Below are positions 1 through 8,780 of a DNA stretch of 34,951 bases, piece after piece. The stretch is from Steroidobacter sp. (GTDB lineage: Bacteria > Pseudomonadota > Gammaproteobacteria > Steroidobacterales > Steroidobacteraceae): positions 1 to 34,951 of the forward strand of contig JAICPY010000038.1 of the NCBI GenBank assembly GCA_025929585.1, in the 5' to 3' direction. The translations under genes were made by a program, and so were the position numbers. A model generated the notes under the pieces. That model was not told where the DNA came from. It saw only the letters and a program-made list of their open reading frames with translations, and ran no database searches. How positions within the stretch are numbered: position 1 is the stretch's first letter; each line of letters opens with the position of its first letter.

Positions 1-1758
1 ATCCAACGTCAATTGCGCGCCGGGAACATTACTCGCGAGAGTCACGCTGGAGGTACGAGGCTGTATGTCGACGTAGGTGGAATGGGTCAAGCCTGCTGAA
101 TCTTCCACCGTCAGAATGACTCGATAAAAAACATTTGCCGACGTTTCACCGCGATCTGCAATGGTGAATGTGCCGCTACTCACACCGCTCGTCTCGAGCA
201 TGTGAGGATGCGAATGCTCGTCATGATGGAAGTCCACGCGCCAAGTGAGTGCGCTCGCAGGCAATGCGCCTTCTTCAGCGTCGGTCGCAGTGCCCGAAAA
301 CGCAATGACATCGCCACCGCGATAAGTCGCTCCAGTATCCGGCTGATCGATTACGGCTACGGGCGCGGTACCCGCAGTCACTGTTAACGTCGCGGGCTCA
401 CTGGTCACCATACCGAACCCATTGCTGATCCTGACCGAGATCAGCGCACCATTGTCCGCGAGCGTCGCTGCGGAAATTGTATAAGTAGCGCCTGTTGCGC
501 CGGCAATCGCAACGCCATCGCGTAGCCATTGGTAGCTCAAAGGTTGTGCACCTGTCGCAGAAACGCTGAACTCGGCCGCTTCGCCCGCACTTACGTTCGC
601 ATCTTCGGGATGCTCCGTAATCGAAGGCGGTGAATCCGCCGTATAGGTCACGCGATAGAGCTCTCCTCCCGCGCTGCGTTGCAGGTAATAAAGAGACCCG
701 TCATTGGCGATGTCGATGTCTACGAGCGCCCCTAGGTTGGTGGCGAATGTCGCCGGTGCGTCATACGATGGACCGCTGAGCGTGCGAATGAACCCGCCGC
801 AATAATCCCCGAAGAAGTAGCGGCCGGAATACTCCGCCGGAAAATTCGGTGTCGAGGGCCGATAGAATGCGGCGCCGATCACGGCGCAATTGGTGCCCGC
901 GTTCTCGTAGGCGTAGATCGGGTAGCGCACACCCGCGACGTTCGGCGGAGTGTTGCCTTCCGTCGTCGGCCAGCCAAAGTTCGCGCCAGCAATGCCATGG
1001 TTGACTTCCTCCCATGCGTCAAGCCCGACATCATTGACATGCATACGTCCTGTCGATGCATCGAATGCAAACGTATACGGATTACGCAACCCTCGAGCCC
1101 AAATCGCCTGATTGATGCCGGTAGTCTCGCCGAGGAAAGGATTGTCGGTCGGTATGGACCCATCAGGGTTGATGCGCAGAATCTTGCCGTGCGTCGTTGC
1201 AAGGCTTTGGGCATTGGTGGAGTCGGCGTTGTCACCGGTTGCTATATACAAAGCACCATCGGGTCCGAAGTGGAGAGCACCGCCGTTGTGGATGAACGCG
1301 GTCGTCAACGGCGACAGCTCGAGCAGTGGAACTTCGCTGCCTGGCTCGGCGACATCGGGATTGGATGCGCTCGCCGTGAATCGGCTGACTTGATTGATTC
1401 GCGGCGGCGCCGTCGGGCCGGTATAGAAGAGATAGAGATACCGATTCGTTGCGAAATTGGGGTCCAGCGCTACTCCGAGCAGACCTCTCTCGCCTAGAGA
1501 GTTGACGCTCAGTGTAACGAAGGGCTGTGTCAGCAATACGCCGTCCTTGACGACCCGCAGGCGACCCGCTTGCTCGGCGACGAAAATCCGGCCATCAGGC
1601 GCGATCGCCATTGCGGTGGGATTTGGAAGTCCTGATGCGATCCGAGTTTCCGTGAAGCCGGCTGGCAGCGTTGCGGCAGCGATGATGGTTGAGCACAGCA
1701 GGCACGCTGCACCAATCGTCGTGCGAGTCAGGCCCGCGACCCATCTGAGAGTGGACAT
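1..1758 (-). CDS. Secreted PQQ-type glucose/sorbosone dehydrogenase-like protein with Ig-like and PKD-like domains (3' end cut by window)
   Basis: The reading frame is open from ATG at 1758 to the window edge (586 codons, no stop), so the C-terminus is missing. The ATG is preceded by GGAGG with a short spacer, which decides the start. Residues 1-28 look like a signal peptide. Residues about 29-370 form a six-bladed propeller of the glucose/sorbosone dehydrogenase family, with GLPNPTAMAIAPDGRIFVAE near the start and an HNGGALHFGPDGALYIATGD block near residue 157 that holds the family's conserved His. An Ig-like domain follows (about 375-455, PLSYQWLRDG), then a PKD-like module with a His-rich stretch (FHHDEHSHPH). 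The family oxidises sugars or related alcohols in the periplasm, usually with PQQ; the substrate here is unknown. The fold assignment is strong, activity is inferred. Confidence 0.85.
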   Translation of the reverse strand, partial: MSTLRWVAGLTRTTIGAACLLCSTIIAAATLPAGFTETRIASGLPNPTAMAIAPDGRIFVAEQAGRLRVVKDGVLLTQPFVTLSVNSLGERGLLGVALDPNFATNRYLYLFYTGPTAPPRINQVSRFTASASNPDVAEPGSEVPLLELSPLTTAFIHNGGALHFGPDGALYIATGDNADSTNAQSLATTHGKILRINPDGSIPTDNPFLGETTGINQAIWARGLRNPYTFAFDASTGRMHVNDVGLDAWEEVNHGIAGANFGWPTTEGNTPPNVAGVRYPIYAYENAGTNCAVIGAAFYRPSTPNFPAEYSGRYFFGDYCGGFIRTLSGPSYDAPATFATNLGALVDIDIANDGSLYYLQRSAGGELYRVTYTADSPPSITEHPEDANVSAGEAAEFSVSATGAQPLSYQWLRDGVAIAGATGATYTISAATLADNGALISVRISNGFGMVTSEPATLTVTAGTAPVAVIDQPDTGATYRGGDVIAFSGTATDAEEGALPASALTWRVDFHHDEHSHPHMLETSGVSSGTFTIADRGETSANVFYRVILTVEDSAGLTHSTYVDIQPRTSSVTLASNVPGAQLTLD

Positions 1759-1960
1759 GCATCCTCCATTGACGCTGGCACTTCAGCGATGCCGGACGTC
1801 CGTGTGTGAGAAAAACCGAAGACGGAAAACTAGAAATCCACACGAACGAAGGCAATGAGTACAAGCCCTCAGAGCAGGCCCTCGGAGGAGGCTCTTGGAG
1901 TAGGCGAGCTTTGGAAGCGATCAGTGGCTGCGATCTTTGCGAAGATCATCTCGATCGATT

Positions 1961-1995
1961 CATAAGAAAAGGCCGGCGGTGCTCTGCACCGCCGG
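1961..1995 (-). terminator. Rho-independent terminator after the DUF892 gene
   Basis: A perfect 10-bp stem (1973-1982 with 1986-1995, loop TCT) is followed on the minus strand by CCTTTTCTT. It begins about 22 bp past the DUF892 stop codon at 2018, the expected place for that gene's terminator. The remainder of 1759-2017 shows no gene. Confidence 0.75.
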
Positions 1996-2017
1996 ATCTG
2001 GTGACATTTGGATTCAG

Positions 2018-2620
2018 CTAGTTCGCCCGACGTTCCGTTCCGCCGTTCTTGGCGGTTCGGCTACGCGTCGACGATGCTTCCTCTTCTTCTGACTCTTCGG
2101 AAAGAAGTAGTGGCATCACTTCCTTTTCCGCGAGTTGCGTAAGTTCTTCATCGAAGGCTTTGCCCTCTTTGAGCGCTCGCTCCATGGAGCTGACCACGCT
2201 GGACTGTCCTAGCGCTTGTCCAAGCGCCTTCGCCGTGCCCCACGCGGCGATACAGTAGTGTTCGGTTTTCTGAATCGCGGCGATCAGTACTGCGTCCAAC
2301 GCAGGTCCGACTTGGATCTCTTGGATGTGTTCGCGCGCGTCGTTGATCAAACCTTCCGCCGCTACATTCTTCTTACGGCCCGGTGTTTCATCGAGCTCTT
2401 CCAGCGCACTGTCGACCTCCTTCAGAACGCGCTCGCCTTCAGCAAGGCGCTCTTCAAGTTTCTCTTGCAGTGTTTCGGATTCGGCCGCTTTGATCAGGCG
2501 TGGCAGAACGCGCGCGAGTTGACTCTCCGCGCTATGAATCTCTTGCAACTCCAACACCAACAATTCTGTGCCGTCCAGAGCCTCTTTCTTGGATCTCGTC
2601 GATTTACGTTTCGATGCCAT
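2018..2620 (-). CDS. DUF892 (YciE/YciF-type) ferritin-like stress protein
   Basis: The 200-residue protein is almost entirely helical. It has LELQEIHSAESQL near residues 25-37, an Asp/Glu-rich middle and an EHYCIAAWGTAKALG segment near 125, matching the four-helix ferritin-like DUF892 family. Members are often induced by osmotic or general stress, and no enzymatic role is firmly known. The C-terminal 25 residues are charged and low in complexity (acidic, then Arg/Ser-rich), and the N-terminus is Lys/Arg-rich. I chose ATG 2620 because GGAG (2628-2631) lies 7 nt upstream of it; a GTG six bases further upstream would have almost no spacer. It is a single gene with its own terminator. Family confidence is high, function low. 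Confidence 0.85.
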   Translation of the reverse strand: MASKRKSTRSKKEALDGTELLVLELQEIHSAESQLARVLPRLIKAAESETLQEKLEERLAEGERVLKEVDSALEELDETPGRKKNVAAEGLINDAREHIQEIQVGPALDAVLIAAIQKTEHYCIAAWGTAKALGQALGQSSVVSSMERALKEGKAFDEELTQLAEKEVMPLLLSEESEEEEASSTRSRTAKNGGTERRAN

Positions 2621-2798
2621 GTTCACACTCCAATTTCTTAGATCAACTGTTGCTCGAAGCCTTGCGGCTTGCAGTTAACGAATCAAGAGCGCGGTCGTTC
2701 CGCGATTGGAATGCATTCGACAATGAGCTCGACCATCTTGCATCTGTCGTGCTCAAAGTGATGACGCATTGCGAATGTCGGCCGTAGGTGTCGCTCAA

Positions 2799-3413
2799 CT
2801 AGGCCGGCTCTTGCGTTGGTGGCGCCTTGAATCGCACGACCCGATAAAGGTAGAAGGCGATGATCGATCCGACGATCACCTTCGTCACAGGATCCAGGTA
2901 TTCGCCTACCTTCGAATAGTTTTCACCCAACTGAAACCCAAGTGTCGTGAGCACGGCATTCCACATCAGCGTACCGACCAGTGAGTACGTGATGAATCGC
3001 CGCAGGCTCATACTGGCTATGCCCGCGGGTACGGAAATCAGGGTGCGTACCGCGGGTACGAGCCGACCAAAGAGGACCGCCTTGCCGCAATGCTTCTCGA
3101 ACCAAGCGTTCGCTTGTTTCATCTCCTCGCCGCTGAGCGTGAACCAGCGGCCATGTTTGTCGGCCCAGGACGCGAGCCGCTTACAGCCGATCTTGTAACC
3201 GAGCCAGTACCACGGCAACGCACCCGCGAGGCTTCCGACTGTCCCGGCGATTAGAACGCCAAAGAAGTTCAGCTCGCCCCGGGAGGCGGCAAAGCCGGCG
3301 AACGGCATGATCAGTTCGGAGGGAATGGGCGGGAATACGTTCTCCAAGAACATCAGCAGGGCTATGCCGAGATAACCCAGACGCTCGAGCAATTCCGTTA
3401 TCCACTCCACCAT
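2799..3413 (-). CDS. DedA family inner-membrane protein
   Basis: This 204-residue protein has several hydrophobic segments and DedA/VTT hallmarks. The N-terminal motif FLENVFPPIPSELIMPFAG carries the conserved Glu and PxP element near residues 22-40. The second motif, GRLVPAVRTLISVPAG near 135-150, carries the conserved Arg residues. DedA proteins sit in the inner membrane and are linked to membrane-potential maintenance and flipping of lipid carriers or phospholipids. The length is typical. A GAGGA box lies about 6 nt before ATG 3413. The neighbours (DUF892 on the same strand, FHA protein divergent) give no specific partner. The exact lipid substrate cannot be inferred. Confidence 0.93.
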   Translation of the reverse strand: MVEWITELLERLGYLGIALLMFLENVFPPIPSELIMPFAGFAASRGELNFFGVLIAGTVGSLAGALPWYWLGYKIGCKRLASWADKHGRWFTLSGEEMKQANAWFEKHCGKAVLFGRLVPAVRTLISVPAGIASMSLRRFITYSLVGTLMWNAVLTTLGFQLGENYSKVGEYLDPVTKVIVGSIIAFYLYRVVRFKAPPTQEPA

Positions 3414-3788
3414 GGGTCATCCTCAAAGGTTGAAACTAAGGCCGAGCCCGCCGCCGCATAGAGCCCTGCTCGAGTACCCAACTACGAGCGCCCAAGGGGG
3501 TGGCCCGGAGTCGCGCGGCAGCTGGCGCCGATATCAACGCGTGGTAATAGGCCCATTTAACGCAGAAGGGAGGCGGAAGGTGCCAGCGCATTCCTACTTA
3601 CTCCGCTTGGAAGGAAATCCGACAGCCATAGGTACCCGAATGGGCCTTGGCACAGCCCGCGCGACAGGGACATACTCTTTGACAAGCTGCTCTGTCCTAT
3701 CCTGATAACTGCAGAGCGTGCGCACATCGCAATCTTCGTCCGTCGACCTAGCCTTCGTGCCGGCACGGCAAATGCAGGAGAATCCCTG
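3414..3788. other. Divergent intergenic region between the dedA-like and FHA genes
   Basis: No convincing gene lies here. The only regulatory-looking element I could find is a promoter-like pair for the FHA gene near 3679-3709. The DedA promoter must also lie in this stretch but I cannot point to it. Confidence 0.5.
3679..3709 (+). promoter_or_regulatory. Possible sigma70-type promoter for the FHA/coiled-coil gene
   Basis: A perfect TTGACA (3679-3684) is followed, 19 bp later, by GATAAC (3704-3709), which matches 4 of 6 bases of the -10 consensus. It lies about 80 bp before the GTG start at 3789. The spacing is longer than the optimum, so this is only a candidate. Confidence 0.35.
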
Positions 3789-6143
3789 GTGCTGCAATCA
3801 GAGCCGCTCATGTCAACTAAGCCGCAGATGCTGAAGGACGACCTCGACCGTACCGACGAGCTTCCGGTTCTCGACGTCGAAGCATACGAAGCATCGCTAA
3901 CATCGACTCAACAAGGTCTCGCGCGCACCGATACGTGGGCAGTCGAGGCGTTGCGAGATTTGGAGGAGCTGACCGAAGTCCGTCAAGAGCGCAGCGAGTC
4001 GATCGATGTCGACGCCCGGGATACAGCTGGGTCTGGCGCATTGACCGTCAATGTGGACAGTATTCTCAAGCGCATCGCAGAGCTCGAAACCGAGATCGTT
4101 GCCGCACACGAAGCGAACAAGGCGATACAGAAGCGCAACGAGGCAGTGCTGGCCGATAAGGATGAGTTGCAGCGCCGTTTCGTATCCATCGAGGCGGAGA
4201 ATGCTCGCATCAGCGAGGCTCGCGCCTTAGAGAAGGAGATGGCTCAGCGCGCCGAGCACAAGCTGCGCGAACAACTGGAGATTGCGAATCAGAAGTTTCA
4301 AGAACTGAGTACGGCGCGGACTGCCGAGCTCGGGCGCGCTGGGGCGGAGCAGGCAAAACTTCAGCAACGAATCGAGCAACAGCAATCCGCAAGCGTGGAG
4401 CTTCAGGAGCGATGCGAAGAATTGCAGCAGCGCCTGCAAGCGTCCATGACGATTGCAGCACAGCGAGCCGATTCCTTGATGGCGATGGAAGCATCGTTGA
4501 ATCAAGAGAAGACGCTCAAGGCACAGCTCAGTCGACAGTTCGCTGCGAAGCTCACCGACTATGACAAGCTCTCATCCATTTTGGATCTGCGTGACCATGC
4601 CGTGGAGGCGCTCTCCGCCGACCGCGATGTGTTGAACGATCGGCTTCGTCAGCAACGCGAAACGATCGCCGGCTTGACGAACCAACTCGACGCCGCCAAA
4701 CAATCCGCCGAACAACATCGCACGCTGTTGCGCGAGCGGGAAAATGAGCTAGAGGAGCGAGAGACCCAGCTTGCGCAGCTGAACGGGACCGTGGTGCAGT
4801 TGCAAACGTCATTGGAAGAGCTGCAGCTCAGAGCAAGCAACTTCCAGGCGCAAATCACCGATATTGCGACCGCTCGGGATGCTCAAGAGCAGCGCAATTT
4901 GGAATTGTCCGCCGAGTTGAACCTTCGTGCTTCGGAGCTCGAGCGAGCAAAGCTCGATTTGGATCAGTCGCGCGATGAGCTCGCCGCCTCTCAAACTAGT
5001 TTACAAGCCCAGCTCCTTGCCCTCGAAGAACAGCGCGCGGCTGTCTCGGCGATTGCATCTCAACTTGCATCGCGTGGTGAAGAGTTAGCTCGAAGCAACG
5101 AAGCAACCGCACGCCTCAGCACAGAGTTGGCTGAGGCAAAGCGGGATGCACAAGCGAAAATCGATCAGCTCACGCAAGAGCGCGAGCGCTTGTTGCCGCT
5201 AGCCGCTGAGTTGGCGGCTCGTCAAAGTGAGCTCGAGCAGCGCGTTGCCGAAATTGATCAGTTACACGAAGAGCTGGTTGCCGCGCGCAAGGCCGCTCAG
5301 CGGCAGGTCGATGCATTGACCGAAGAGCGAGACGCGTTGCTGCCGGCGGCGGAGGAACTCGAGGCGCGTACGGTTGCTCTCGATGAGGCAATGAGTGAGG
5401 TTGCGCAGCTACGTGAAGAGCTGCTTGCGGTACACGCCTCGGCGGAAAATGCCAAACGACTATTGCAGGAGAAAACAGAAGAAGTCGCGTCCTTGGAGTC
5501 GAAGGTGCGCGAAAGTGCGATGGCGGTTCGCGGCATGGAAGTTGCGATTCTCGCTCGCGACGAGCTGGCTCAGCAATTGCGGGATGATCTGCAGACCGCA
5601 CGCGATGAGCGAGCGATCGTCGCCGGTCAGTTGGAGAAGGCGCGCAAGCGAGTCAAGTCGCTCTCCGAGGAGATCTTCAAACGCGACCACGAGATCGCAG
5701 AGCTGCGGACGGATCTGGGCGTACATTCCGAAGCGCTGGCCGCGATTCGTCGCGATGTAAATCGAATCGGCAAGGACGCAGAGGCGGAGCAGGCAAGCGA
5801 TGTCGAGCGCTTCTTGGAGCCCATCGAACACTCAGGACCGGTAATTGCTCTCACGGCAAAGATGCTTACGATCGGTCGCACGACCGAAACCGATGTTTGC
5901 TTACCTTCGAAGCTGGTGAGCCGGCATCATGCGCGACTGCTCGTCGGGCCCAATGGCGTGATCGTCGAAGATGCGGGCAGCACGAATGGCTGTTTCGTGA
6001 ACGGCAAACAGGTTCGCAAGCACCTCATGCATGAAGGCGATGTGTTGGAGCTCGGTGACCTGCGTTATCGCTTACGCACACAGTCGCCGCACGATACTCG
6101 GACTCGCGACAACGTCGTGCCTTTCGATAAATCCAGCAGTTGA
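3789..6143 (+). CDS. Long coiled-coil protein with C-terminal FHA domain
   Basis: The protein has 784 residues. Residues about 85-680 are an almost uninterrupted coiled coil rich in Glu, Gln, Arg, Leu and Ala. Residues about 684-770 form a forkhead-associated (FHA) domain with the core motifs IGR, SRHHARL and STNG-FVNG, which contact phosphothreonine in this family. There is no signal peptide or membrane segment, so it is probably a cytoplasmic scaffold that binds phosphorylated partners. A 49-residue (seven-heptad) internal repeat begins at residues 458 and 507. The GTG start is favoured by AGGAG (3776-3780) with an 8-nt spacer; the in-frame ATG at 3810 has no comparable site. No Ser/Thr kinase or secretion-system gene is nearby, so the partner is unknown. 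Confidence 0.88.
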   Translation: MLQSEPLMSTKPQMLKDDLDRTDELPVLDVEAYEASLTSTQQGLARTDTWAVEALRDLEELTEVRQERSESIDVDARDTAGSGALTVNVDSILKRIAELETEIVAAHEANKAIQKRNEAVLADKDELQRRFVSIEAENARISEARALEKEMAQRAEHKLREQLEIANQKFQELSTARTAELGRAGAEQAKLQQRIEQQQSASVELQERCEELQQRLQASMTIAAQRADSLMAMEASLNQEKTLKAQLSRQFAAKLTDYDKLSSILDLRDHAVEALSADRDVLNDRLRQQRETIAGLTNQLDAAKQSAEQHRTLLRERENELEERETQLAQLNGTVVQLQTSLEELQLRASNFQAQITDIATARDAQEQRNLELSAELNLRASELERAKLDLDQSRDELAASQTSLQAQLLALEEQRAAVSAIASQLASRGEELARSNEATARLSTELAEAKRDAQAKIDQLTQERERLLPLAAELAARQSELEQRVAEIDQLHEELVAARKAAQRQVDALTEERDALLPAAEELEARTVALDEAMSEVAQLREELLAVHASAENAKRLLQEKTEEVASLESKVRESAMAVRGMEVAILARDELAQQLRDDLQTARDERAIVAGQLEKARKRVKSLSEEIFKRDHEIAELRTDLGVHSEALAAIRRDVNRIGKDAEAEQASDVERFLEPIEHSGPVIALTAKMLTIGRTTETDVCLPSKLVSRHHARLLVGPNGVIVEDAGSTNGCFVNGKQVRKHLMHEGDVLELGDLRYRLRTQSPHDTRTRDNVVPFDKSSS

Positions 6144-6173
6144 TCTGCGCGATTTAGTCGCGAGCGCACGCAT

Positions 6174-6201
6174 AAAAAAAGGGGGCTGCATTGCAGCCCC
6201 C
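6174..6201 (-). terminator. Rho-independent terminator after the GH10 xylanase gene (may also serve the FHA gene)
   Basis: Near-perfect inverted repeat 6181-6201 (GGGGGCTGCA with its complement) is followed on the minus strand by seven T's (6174-6180), starting about 27 bp past the GH10 stop. On the plus strand the hairpin is followed only by TCTTAGG, so it could stop the convergent FHA transcript less efficiently. Confidence 0.85.
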
Positions 6202-6227
6202 TCTTAGGTCTCAAAAGTACCGACTTA

Positions 6228-8780
6228 TTACGGCCCAGTGACCGAGACGTCATCAAGGTACACATCGCTCCCCAGCGAGGTGCCTTCAAAGAACAGAACC
6301 ACGTCTACCACTACGCAACTGGCGGGTATCGCGAGATTCCCCGATAGCTGCGTCCAGGTGTTGGGTTCTACGCCCGTATGGTTATGCAACCACGGATAGG
6401 TGTCGCCGGATTCGCAACCCACCTTGGCCGCCATGCGCACGGTGTCCGTCGCAGCCCCAGTATGGAACGCCCAAGCGCTCACCGCATACGTCGTGTCGGG
6501 ACCGACGACTGAGGTCAAGTTGTAGACCGCAAACTGGTTTATGTTCGGGCGATCGGTCGCAAGCAGACTCTGGCTGCCGCCATGAGCTTGAGCAGCTGAG
6601 GCCGATAGCGTTGAGCCGTTCCATGAGCTCCAGCCCGCGGCGTCTGCTTCGAATGTGCCGTTCGATACCAGATTGCTATTTGGCGGTACGACGCGCACAT
6701 CGTCTAGATAGACGTCGCTACCCGGCGAGGTGCCCTCGAAGAACAAAGCGACATCCGTAACAACGCAAGTCGCGGGGATCGCAAGGTTGCCGGAGAGCTG
6801 CGTCCACGTGTTCGGCTCCACGCCAGTATGGTTGTGCAACCATGGATACGTATCGCCTGATGCACAGCCAACCTTCGCTGCCATGCGCACGGTGTCGGTG
6901 GCAGCACCGTTGTGCAACACCCACGCGCTCACGGCGTAGCTAGTGTCTGCCGCGACTACGGAGGTCAAGTTGTAAACCGCAAACTGGGCGTCGTTCGGAC
7001 GACCTGTCGCACGCAAACTCTGTACGCCGCCGTGCGCTTGATCAGTCGATGCGCTCAGCGCGGAACCATTCCATGATTGCCATCCATCGATACCGGCTTC
7101 GAACCCGCCGTCGGGCAACAAGTTGATATCGGACTGCGGAATTGGCTTGCCGAAACGAACGCTGTTCAGATTGCCTACGCCCGGACCCTGATTGAAGCGG
7201 ATGTAGACATCGTGCGTCGTATCGATCGGCGCCCAAGGCTGCTCGACAGTCGCTGCCGTGCCCCAGCCTGCGGTGGGCGGCAAGTCAACTGTTGCAACGG
7301 CCGGGCTGTCCAAGCTATCGAGATGGATCGAGATGCTGCCTGGATCGGTGTTGCCTTTCGCGTAGTTCACCCACAGTGTGTCCCAGCCTGCCTGGAATTC
7401 CACGCCCTTGAAGGCAATCCAGTCGCCATCGTCGGTATAGGCGATCGTGCCGCCGGAGACCACACCCATGCCCTCGTCGTGCATGATGGCCTCGAGCGTC
7501 AAGCCGAACTCCCGCCCTTGCCAACCCGGATGTACGTACTCGGGCACTTTGCACTTTTTGTCCTTGTTGCCCTTGTTTCCCTCATCCATGTAGCAGACCA
7601 GCCAGTCAAGAGCTGGACGCGTCGTGCCGTCGGCGCGGATGAGATAAGCATTGCCGCGCCATATGCTGCCTTCCAAGTGACCCCAATGCGTCACGCCGGC
7701 AACAGATGGGTGATTCCAGAACACTGGGAAAAGATTCTTCATCACATTCGCATGGTCTGCATCGTTGGCCAAGTTGAGATCGAACTCGGAGATGTAGATT
7801 GGCAACCCCGTTGCTGCAAGCCGGTCTAGGTTCGCCGCGATCACCGCAGGGTTGGTGCGCTCGTAGAAGTGCGCCTGCTCGCCGATACCATCGATCAGGC
7901 TCCGCTCTTTGAGCAGGTTGATGATGTTGAGATAGTTCGTCGTGAGACCGTCATCGACCATCACGTTGAACTCGTTGAGGATCAGCTTCGCGTTCGGGAA
8001 GTGCTCTCGCGCCATTTCGAATGCTTTGATGATCCAATCGAAACCTGTTTCGCCCGCACCGCCCAATGCGCCGCGGTACGAAGGCTGAGCATTCATCGGC
8101 TCGTTCACGACTTCGACGAGATCGAGGTCGGGATAGCGCGCGGCAATCTCCGCCATCCACTCGTCGATCTCCGCGAGTTGCTCCTCAGGCGTGAGGGTGT
8201 CGATCCAGCTGGGTTGTTGTTGTCCCCAGAGTAGGGTGTGATATTTGAATACGAGGCCGTTGTCCAAGGCGAAGCTGCGGGCGGTATCCAAATCCGTCCA
8301 GTTCATGACATCTCGAGTGCCTTCGACGCTGGCCCACTTGCCGGCGTTTTCCGGAGTGAGTTGATCGAAGTAGGTGAGCAGGTGTTCGTAATCTTCCGGC
8401 CCGCCTGGAGCGGTGCCGAAGAATTTGATTTGATCGACGGTGACAGTCACCGAATCCGCTTTGCTCTGCCCAGCAAAGTTGTCGAACACCGTTAGCTCGA
8501 ACGTCAGCTGTAGCTGCATGTCGGTCTCGGGTGCGACGAACTTAATCACGCTGCCGTTTTTCAACACGTCGAAGTCGACGTCAGGGCCGCCTGTTTGTGC
8601 CCAGCTATAAAGCACGATGTTGCCGTCTTTGTCCTTGCCCGATCCTTTCAGCGTGACGACAGTCCCTTCCTTAACTGTTTGATCCTTCCCGGCGTTGGCT
8701 ACGGGCACCTCGTTTATCGGGCAGCCCGCCAGGACCAACGCTGGCAGCAGCATGGCATAGCGAAGTTTTCGAAAAGTCAT
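6228..8780 (-). CDS. Modular endo-1,4-beta-xylanase lipoprotein: GH10 with CBM6-like and two CBM4/9-like modules
   Basis: The 850-residue protein starts at ATG 8780, preceded by GAGGGG about 8 nt upstream. A lipobox ends at Cys20 (LVLAGC), with Pro at +2, suggesting outer-membrane anchoring. A PKD-like domain spans about 25-115. The GH10 barrel spans about 118-398, with acid/base Glu227 in VVNEP and nucleophile Glu332 in ISEFDL. A CBM6-like domain spans about 420-545 (DGDWIAFKGVEF), then two CBM4/9-like modules at 553-700 and 703-850, about 80% identical to each other by eye. GH10 enzymes cleave internal xylan bonds, including substituted xylan. The gene stands alone with its own terminator and a roughly 380-bp upstream region holding a possible operator. 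The enzyme assignment is firm; the exact CBM ligands are inferred. Confidence 0.95.
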   Translation of the reverse strand: MTFRKLRYAMLLPALVLAGCPINEVPVANAGKDQTVKEGTVVTLKGSGKDKDGNIVLYSWAQTGGPDVDFDVLKNGSVIKFVAPETDMQLQLTFELTVFDNFAGQSKADSVTVTVDQIKFFGTAPGGPEDYEHLLTYFDQLTPENAGKWASVEGTRDVMNWTDLDTARSFALDNGLVFKYHTLLWGQQQPSWIDTLTPEEQLAEIDEWMAEIAARYPDLDLVEVVNEPMNAQPSYRGALGGAGETGFDWIIKAFEMAREHFPNAKLILNEFNVMVDDGLTTNYLNIINLLKERSLIDGIGEQAHFYERTNPAVIAANLDRLAATGLPIYISEFDLNLANDADHANVMKNLFPVFWNHPSVAGVTHWGHLEGSIWRGNAYLIRADGTTRPALDWLVCYMDEGNKGNKDKKCKVPEYVHPGWQGREFGLTLEAIMHDEGMGVVSGGTIAYTDDGDWIAFKGVEFQAGWDTLWVNYAKGNTDPGSISIHLDSLDSPAVATVDLPPTAGWGTAATVEQPWAPIDTTHDVYIRFNQGPGVGNLNSVRFGKPIPQSDINLLPDGGFEAGIDGWQSWNGSALSASTDQAHGGVQSLRATGRPNDAQFAVYNLTSVVAADTSYAVSAWVLHNGAATDTVRMAAKVGCASGDTYPWLHNHTGVEPNTWTQLSGNLAIPATCVVTDVALFFEGTSPGSDVYLDDVRVVPPNSNLVSNGTFEADAAGWSSWNGSTLSASAAQAHGGSQSLLATDRPNINQFAVYNLTSVVGPDTTYAVSAWAFHTGAATDTVRMAAKVGCESGDTYPWLHNHTGVEPNTWTQLSGNLAIPASCVVVDVVLFFEGTSLGSDVYLDDVSVTGP
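6231..7124 (-). repeat. Tandem duplication encoding two near-identical CBM modules in the GH10 gene
   Basis: Unit A (6681-7124) and unit B (6231-6674) each encode about 148 residues, offset by exactly 450 bp. I count about 30 residue differences by eye. The block from GAATDTVRMAAKVGC through SGDTYPWLHNHTGVEPNTWT to LSGNLAIPA is nearly unchanged, while the N-terminal 25 residues have diverged most. Confidence 0.9.

Noticed and set aside
3789-6143. FHA protein as a type VI secretion component
   Set aside because: No type VI structural gene is nearby and the long coiled coil is unlike TagH/Fha proteins of those clusters.
7077-7829. 250-codon plus-strand open frame opposite the GH10 gene
   Set aside because: It is antisense to a gene with clear catalytic motifs and has no domain pattern or ribosome binding site; high-GC codon structure explains it.
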